This document shows, one piece after another, positions 58,448 through 64,000 of a stretch of 64,000 nucleotides of DNA (positions are counted from its first letter, which is position 1; each line of letters starts with the position of its first letter). The notes beneath the pieces were generated by a model. The model was not told the DNA's origin. It searched no databases and saw only the letters and a list, made by a program, of their open reading frames with translations. The stretch spans positions 1 to 64,000 of the forward strand of contig JAUSQI010000123.1 in the NCBI GenBank assembly GCA_030652575.1, read 5' to 3'. Origin of the DNA: Stagnimonas sp. (GTDB lineage Bacteria > Pseudomonadota > Gammaproteobacteria > Nevskiales > Nevskiaceae). Both the position numbers and the translations under genes were made by a program.

Positions 58448-59878
58448 TCAGGCCCGCATTGCTTCCATCAGGGACTCATTGCCCAGGATTTTCATCACAC
58501 GCTTCAAATTGTAGGCGAGCACATGTAATCCCATCTCCGTGCTCACCCGATCCAGTGTTCTGGTCAAGAAGTGCGCGCTGCCCATCCACAACTTGAGCGT
58601 TCCGAAGGGATGCTCCACCGTCTGACGCCGGATACGCATGCTGTCGGGTGCGTGATCCAGTCGGTTTTGCATGGCCATAAGCACACCCTCATGTTCCCAT
58701 CGAGTGATGCGTCGTTTCGTACTGGGGGTGCATTTCTCCTTGATGGCACATCGCTGGCAGTTTGAACTCCAGTACCGATTTTGCAGCAAGCCGTCCTGCC
58801 GACTCGCGTATCGCCAGATCAGGTGGTCTCCGGCCGGGCAGCAGTATTCATTTTTCTCCGCATCGTAAATGAAGTCAGCCCGGTCAAATCGTCCCGCCGC
58901 CTTAGCGCCGGAAGTGGTCGTTTTGGGAACAATGGCATGAATGCCCGCTTCGTGGCAGGCCAAAATTTCTTCGCCCTTGAAATAACCCCGGTCGGCAATC
59001 ACGGTGAGGTCTGCCACGCCCATCGCCGCACGAGCGCTCTTGGCCATGGAACTCAGCTGGTCTCGGTCAATGCCGATGTTGGTGACCTCATGCGCAACAA
59101 TGAGGTGATGCTTGGCATCCACTGCTGTCTGGACGTTGTAGCCGACGATCCCCGTGCCACGGGTCTTCATCGAACGGGCATCCGGATCGGTCAGGGAAAT
59201 CTGCTTGTCCGGTGTTGCATTGAGTTGAACCTCAATGGCCTGAAGTTCTTTCATCTGTGCCTTCAGGGTAGCGATCTTGTCCTGTAGTCGCTCTGACCTG
59301 GCTTGCGCCACAGCCGGTTCTTGGCGGTCGGCGGTGTCAAGTTCAGTCAGGTAGCGATTGATACTTGATTCGATTTCCTCCATCCGCCGTTGCAGCTTGG
59401 CGCTGGTGAAATTCCGATCACGATTATTCACGGCCTTGAATTTGCTGCCGTCGATGGCGACCAAGGCTTCGGTGAAGAAACTTAATTGCTGACACAGGAC
59501 AACGAATTGACGGCAAACATTCCGGATGGACTTGCCATTGTCCTTGCGGAAATTGGCGATAGTCTTGTGGTCAGGCGTGAGACGTCCCGTCAGCCACATC
59601 AGTTCTACATTACGCTGAGCCTCTCGCTCTAACCTCCGGCTCGACTGGATGCGGTTGAGGTAGCCGTAGATATAGAGTTTCAGCAGTACCGATGGATGGT
59701 AGGCCGGCCGCCCCGTCTCTGCCGGATCAACACCTTCGAAACCTAGTTTGCCTAGCGACAGTTCATCGACGAAGACATCAATCACACGGACTGGATTTGA
59801 TTCGGAAATATAGTCATCGAGTAGCTCCGGCAACAATGTGCTTTGAGTCCGGCTCTCGCCTTGAACGAAACGCTTCAT
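58448..59878 (-). CDS. IS1182-family transposase
   Basis: This 476-residue DDE transposase has an N-terminal DUF772-like part (YHPSVLLKLYIYGYLNRIQSSR split by motif), VAIDGSKFKAVNN for the first Asp, VIADRGYFKGEE for the second, a Cys-rich patch (CPAGDHL, CQRCAIKEKC) and the C-terminal Glu region VEHPFGTLKLWMG. ATG 59878 gives the usual MKRFVQGE start; the upstream extension is not typical. The frame is intact. Confidence 0.92.
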   Translation of the reverse strand: MKRFVQGESRTQSTLLPELLDDYISESNPVRVIDVFVDELSLGKLGFEGVDPAETGRPAYHPSVLLKLYIYGYLNRIQSSRRLEREAQRNVELMWLTGRLTPDHKTIANFRKDNGKSIRNVCRQFVVLCQQLSFFTEALVAIDGSKFKAVNNRDRNFTSAKLQRRMEEIESSINRYLTELDTADRQEPAVAQARSERLQDKIATLKAQMKELQAIEVQLNATPDKQISLTDPDARSMKTRGTGIVGYNVQTAVDAKHHLIVAHEVTNIGIDRDQLSSMAKSARAAMGVADLTVIADRGYFKGEEILACHEAGIHAIVPKTTTSGAKAAGRFDRADFIYDAEKNEYCCPAGDHLIWRYASRQDGLLQNRYWSSNCQRCAIKEKCTPSTKRRITRWEHEGVLMAMQNRLDHAPDSMRIRRQTVEHPFGTLKLWMGSAHFLTRTLDRVSTEMGLHVLAYNLKRVMKILGNESLMEAMRA

Positions 59879-59934
59879 CTCAGTCGCCCCCAGTAAATGC
59901 CTACTGCATTGACCTGGCAAGGCGAAATTCGTTC

Positions 59935-59956
59935 ACGTTTTTACACAGTCTGGGCC
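59935..59956. repeat. IS1182-family right inverted repeat
   Basis: Read on the minus strand, it contains CCCAGACTGTGTAAAAACGT, matching the left end with one mismatch (C for G). It lies 57 bp upstream of the transposase start and so would carry its promoter region. Confidence 0.8.
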
Positions 59957-60168
59957 AAGAGCTGCCGGTCGCCTCTTCTCCTGAGTGGTCATCGGACCGA
60001 CCGCTTGACTCTGAAACCTGCCGGAAAGCCTACGCGAGCAACTCGGCGTTATCGGTCATTGGGTGCGAGCAGATTTAGCGGCAGCTACAGCCTCCATTGC
60101 CGCCTTTCAACTACGTCCAACAGAATACTCTCAGATGACGAATCTGAGCGGCTGCTTGTCGAATTTCG
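59957..60168. other. Gap between the IS and ptxE
   Basis: About 210 bp with no credible gene. No Tn3-type end (TAAG/CTTA with GGGG/CCCC 38 bp apart) is found here, nor in the stretch between the toxin gene and the IS. Confidence 0.5.
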
Positions 60169-61098
60169 CTACTCACCCAATGGCCAGCGCGCTGGATGAA
60201 CCTGGACATTTTTTTGATGCGATAACGCGGCTGATTCAACCAGCCAAGTCCCGAATCGACAAGCCGCATGCTCATCGCTGAGCGAATCCCGCCAAACCAC
60301 CTGAAGGGCCTTGCGTGGTGGCGGGTTTCCTTCCAGCGGGATGGCGACTAGCTTCCCTGATCTTGTCTCATCATCGACAGTTCCGGCAAGTGCCAACGAC
60401 ACACCCATCCCCGCTTTCACCCATTGCTTGACGGCATCGGTTGAACCCAGGCGTGCACCGATTGATAGCTCTGCCAATTCGATACCCAGATACTCCGCCA
60501 GAAGCCGTCCAGTACCCGTACCGGGCTCGCCGCCAAGCATCGGCGTCTGCCTTAATTGGCTGCAACTCAAATAGGGCAATCCTGCCCAGGGATGTTCAGG
60601 CGCAACGATGACAACCATTTCCTCTGTTCGCCAGACGCGCGAGACATAGCCTGGACGCTCGTCCCACCATTCCATGAGAGCGACATCAATCTCGCCTTTG
60701 GCGAGTTGTTCGGCAACCACCAGGTTTCGGCTAATCTGGATGTCAATGCTTGCCCCGCTTTCGTCGCCATACGCCTTGAGATAAGGGTGGAGCAGATAGA
60801 TGCCAATATTGCTGCTGGCGCCGACGACAAGGCGACGCTCTCGAAATGTGTTGAGCGCATTGTTGGCGAGGCGGTGGAGATCTCGGGCATGACCTTCGAA
60901 CTCCCGCCCTTCCACCGTCAACCGACAGCCCTTGGGGTCCCGCTCGACAAGACGGGCACCCAGTAGGCGCTCCAGCTTTTGTAATTGCTGTGAGATGGCC
61001 CCCTGGGAAATCCCCAGCTCTTGCGCCGCTGCACGAAAGCTGCCCAGTCGGGCGATAGCGAGAAAACTCGCAACCTGGTCGAGGTTGAGTGTGTTCAG
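60169..61098 (-). CDS. ptxE: PtxE, LysR-type regulator of the phosphite operon (CTG start)
   Basis: This 309-residue LysR regulator has an N-terminal winged HTH ([20 protein letters not shown] and [15 protein letters not shown]) and a LysR substrate-binding domain. No ATG, GTG or TTG occurs in frame before the HTH. The only start giving the family N-terminus (MNTLNLDQ) is CTG at 61098, which overlaps the ptxD stop as CTGA. The next usable start (TTG 60921) would remove the DNA-binding domain. Its place directly after ptxD matches the ptxABCDE order. Confidence 0.85.
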   Translation of the reverse strand: MNTLNLDQVASFLAIARLGSFRAAAQELGISQGAISQQLQKLERLLGARLVERDPKGCRLTVEGREFEGHARDLHRLANNALNTFRERRLVVGASSNIGIYLLHPYLKAYGDESGASIDIQISRNLVVAEQLAKGEIDVALMEWWDERPGYVSRVWRTEEMVVIVAPEHPWAGLPYLSCSQLRQTPMLGGEPGTGTGRLLAEYLGIELAELSIGARLGSTDAVKQWVKAGMGVSLALAGTVDDETRSGKLVAIPLEGNPPPRKALQVVWRDSLSDEHAACRFGTWLVESAALSHQKNVQVHPARWPLGE

Positions 61099-62102
61099 GC
61101 TGCGACCTTTGCTACCGGGCGATTGACTGCACCTTGCGGTTCCTGGCCAGCCAAGGCCTGCAGGATATTGGTCGTTGCCTCCATTTCAATCGCCAGGCGG
61201 ACGGAGTCCACGGCAGAGCCAATATGTGGTGTGAACAGCGTTCGCTCGGAATCCGCCAGCAGACGTCCGGATATATTCGTCGGTCGATCCGGCCGGGCCC
61301 ACTCCTCGAGTTCGAAGACATCCGCGGCATACCCGGCGAGCTTGCCGGCAGCAAGCGCATCAGCCACCGCCTCCTCATCGACGACGGAACCACGACAGGC
61401 ATTGACGAGGAACGCTCCGGCTTTCATGGTTGTGATCGCATCGGCGTCGATCAGGTGAAGCGTTTCTTCGCTGATCGGAAGCATCGGAACGACATAGTCG
61501 CTTTCCGCCAGCAATTGATCCACAGCGACACGGCGCAGACCAAGGCGAGCCTCTATCTCGGGGGGCAAAGGTCGGGGGTCGGCGTACAACAGCTTTAGTT
61601 CATAGCCTTGCAAGCGGGCAACGATGGCCTGTCCCACAGCACCCATGCCGATGATGCCTAAAGTTCGGCCTGTCAGGCCGGCGCCGTAAAGCACAGGTCG
61701 CCATCCGTCGAAGGAACCGCTGCGGACCAGTTGATCGCCCTGAATAATCTTCCTGGTAAGTCCGATCAACAGGCCGATCGTCAGTTCCGCTGTCGGAATG
61801 GTCAGCAGATCGGGCACATTGGTGAGCCAGATGCCATGCTGGGTACAGGCATCGACATCGTAGTTGTCATAACCCTTCAAGGCACAGCCGACGACTTTCA
61901 GACGGGGACAGGAAGACAGAAACTCTTGGTCGACGCTGTCGGTCATGAAGGTCATGATCGCATCTGCATCCTTGGCGCGACTCAGGATTTCCTCTCTGGA
62001 GAGGCGCTCGCGAGTCGTATTGGGAACTACGTCGCAATGTTCAGCCAGCCGATTGATGACTTCCGGATGCACCCAGCTGGTAAGGACGACTTTAGGCTTC
62101 AT
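61095..62102 (-). CDS. ptxD: PtxD, NAD-dependent phosphite dehydrogenase
   Basis: This 335-residue D-2-hydroxyacid dehydrogenase family enzyme oxidises phosphite to phosphate. It aligns without gaps over long stretches with my recollection of the Pseudomonas stutzeri enzyme, including [29 protein letters not shown], the Rossmann [17 protein letters not shown] (Arg), [14 protein letters not shown] (Glu) and TPHIGSAV (His). The residue that selects NAD (Glu175 in that enzyme) aligns with Asp in YADPRP. ATG 62102 has GGAG at 5 nt and matches the family start; ATG 62117 overlaps the ptxC stop. Confidence 0.93.
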   Translation of the reverse strand: MKPKVVLTSWVHPEVINRLAEHCDVVPNTTRERLSREEILSRAKDADAIMTFMTDSVDQEFLSSCPRLKVVGCALKGYDNYDVDACTQHGIWLTNVPDLLTIPTAELTIGLLIGLTRKIIQGDQLVRSGSFDGWRPVLYGAGLTGRTLGIIGMGAVGQAIVARLQGYELKLLYADPRPLPPEIEARLGLRRVAVDQLLAESDYVVPMLPISEETLHLIDADAITTMKAGAFLVNACRGSVVDEEAVADALAAGKLAGYAADVFELEEWARPDRPTNISGRLLADSERTLFTPHIGSAVDSVRLAIEMEATTNILQALAGQEPQGAVNRPVAKVAA

Positions 62103-62113
62103 ATTGTCTCCAT

Positions 62114-62920
62114 TCATTTGAAGCGTTTTCTGAGCGTGCTGCTGAATGTATCAACCAGCGTAACCATGAGCAGGATCACAAGCAGGATGGCCGAGACCTC
62201 CTGATACTGCATGATGCGCAGAGAACCCATGAGCTCGAAGCCAATGCCGCCAGCGCCCACCATGCCCATGACAGTCGAGGCACGGAAGTTGTATTCCCAG
62301 CGATAGATCGAGATGTCCGCCATTTGCGGCAGCACTTGCGGGATAACCCCGTGCAGGAGAACCTGGATAGGCGTGGCGCCAGCGGCACGAGCTGCCTCAA
62401 TGGGCGCTTCGTCGGCATGCTCGATGGCTTCGGCAAAGAACTTGCCGATCATGCCTACAGAGTGCAAGCCCAAAGCCAGTACGCCAGGCAGCGCGCCAAA
62501 GCCAACCGCAGCAACGAAAATGATGCCCAGGATCAGTTCGGGAATCGAGCGCAGCGCATTCAGGGTGGCTCGGGCCACCTGATAGATCACCGGATGCGGC
62601 GTGGTGTTGCGGGCCGCGAGGAAGGCCAGGGGAATAGATAGCACGACCGCCAGAGCGGTACCGGCCACGCTCATGGCCAGCGTATCGATCAGCGGTTTGA
62701 GCCAACTGCGGGCGTTCTGAAAGTCCGGCGGGAACATTTCACTGAGTAAAAGGAGGATGGCAGGGCCTCCGTCAGCTAGGCGCTCCCCGTCGAACAGTCC
62801 GACATAGTGGATGCATAGGCCGATGACAAGAAGCATCGTCACCAGTCGCAGCGCGCCGCTGTTCCAGGCGCGCTGCTGTTGATCAATGATCACATTGTGA
62901 TCGAGGCTGCGAGTATTCAT
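62114..62920 (-). CDS. ptxC: PtxC, phosphite ABC transporter permease
   Basis: This 268-residue PhnE-type permease has about six membrane segments and the EAA loop [20 protein letters not shown] (near 170-190), which contacts the ATPase. It belongs to the phosphonate/phosphite uptake branch. It starts 2 bp after ptxB and is followed directly by ptxD, the usual order of the operon. Confidence 0.92.
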   Translation of the reverse strand: MNTRSLDHNVIIDQQQRAWNSGALRLVTMLLVIGLCIHYVGLFDGERLADGGPAILLLLSEMFPPDFQNARSWLKPLIDTLAMSVAGTALAVVLSIPLAFLAARNTTPHPVIYQVARATLNALRSIPELILGIIFVAAVGFGALPGVLALGLHSVGMIGKFFAEAIEHADEAPIEAARAAGATPIQVLLHGVIPQVLPQMADISIYRWEYNFRASTVMGMVGAGGIGFELMGSLRIMQYQEVSAILLVILLMVTLVDTFSSTLRKRFK

Positions 62921-62922
62921 GC

Positions 62923-63780
<858 letters not shown>

Positions 63781-64000
63781 TTAGTCCTCAATGATGGCTA
63801 GGTCAAGCGATGGATTGTTTAGGAGGTGAGCATTTTTGGTGGGCCGCGTGGGCACTGGCGTCGTCTGGTCGTAGATCATGTCAAGCACACCCTCGGTCAG
63901 CGCATCGGGCGACCCATCGAAGACGATGCGGCCTTGGGCCAGGCCGATCACCCGGTCGGCGTACTCTATGGCGAATTCGACCTGGTGCAGACTGACCACG
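63781..64000 (-). CDS. ptxA: PtxA, phosphite ABC transporter ATPase (C-terminal part)
   Basis: The visible 72 residues are the C-terminal end of a PhnC/PtxA-type ATPase, including the H-loop in VVSLHQVEFAIEYADRVIGLAQGRIVFDG (quoted in part: SLHQVEFAIEYADRVIGL). The rest, with Walker motifs, lies beyond the right edge. It is the first gene of the ptx operon, so the operon promoter is also outside the window. Confidence 0.9.
   Translation of the reverse strand, partial: VVSLHQVEFAIEYADRVIGLAQGRIVFDGSPDALTEGVLDMIYDQTTPVPTRPTKNAHLLNNPSLDLAIIED

Larger units (their letters stand above)
58326..59956 (-). mobile_element. IS1182-family insertion sequence
   Basis: The element of about 1.63 kb is bounded by 22-bp inverted repeats differing at one base and carries a single transposase gene. 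It lies between the Tn3 toxin-antitoxin module and the ptx operon. No clear target duplication is visible at the outer flanks, so an adjacent deletion or recombination may have followed its insertion. Confidence 0.82.

Overview
The window is GC-rich proteobacterial DNA. Its gene content (AlkB-rubredoxin, the DUF1302/DUF1329/RND/YCF48 set, NasST-controlled nitrate assimilation, AraC/OruR-type regulators) suggests a hydrocarbon-using gammaproteobacterium of the Solimonas/Nevskia kind or a similar betaproteobacterium. This is inferred from gene content only; there is no rRNA or other marker. No tRNA, rRNA or CRISPR array was recognised.

Region 1 (1-18892, all minus strand) is a biosynthetic operon. 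An ABC-2 exporter (ATPase, permease) is followed by two giant synthases. The first (2404 aa) reads nitronate-monooxygenase/PfaD-like enoyl reductase, KS, AT, ACP, ACP, KR; the second (1470 aa) reads KS, AT, DH, phosphopantetheinyl transferase. A free ACP, a UGT-type glycosyltransferase, an alpha/beta hydrolase, a condensation-fold acyltransferase and a MacA/MacB-like efflux pair (the ATPase cut by the window edge) follow. Most genes overlap by one to four bases. Together they look able to build, glycosylate, acylate and export a reduced polyketide or 'secondary lipid'. The product is unknown.

Region 2 (18893-35732) is lipid and alkane metabolism. A decayed SDR pseudogene is followed by a di-iron desaturase/hydroxylase and an AraC-type regulator that share a repeated operator-like motif. 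A minus-strand set then runs AlkB-rubredoxin fusion, DUF1302, DUF1329, RND transporter, YCF48-like protein, acyl-CoA ligase and GMC oxidoreductase, with a divergent AraC-type regulator beside alkB. An IS3-family transposase scrap follows.

Region 3 (35950-52812, plus strand) is assimilatory nitrate reduction plus molybdenum cofactor synthesis: nasT, nasS, nirB, nirD, an FAD reductase, nasA, narK-type transporter, porin, mobA, moaA, moaD, moaE, a moaC-moaB fusion, a TSUP permease and moeA. Both nirB and narK are preceded by a sigma-54 type -24/-12 element and, exactly 13 nt after the -12 GC, by a pair of hexaloop hairpins with A at loop position 1 and G at position 4. That is the ANTAR-protein RNA target, expected to be read by NasT. 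The nirB leader also holds a terminator that competes with hairpin 2; the narK leader does not. Heptamer CCCCCAT-type or G-rich repeats are inserted in frame in nirB and nasA.

Region 4 (52813-64000) is mobile DNA. A kfrA-like plasmid gene is cut by a Tn3-family element (38-bp end, tnpA, chimeric tnpR, res, ParD/ParE-type toxin-antitoxin). Next comes an IS1182-family insertion sequence with matched inverted repeats, then a phosphite-oxidation operon ptxABCDE on the minus strand, with ptxA cut by the right edge and ptxE apparently starting at CTG. The far end of the Tn3 element is not in view, so the ptx operon may be its cargo.
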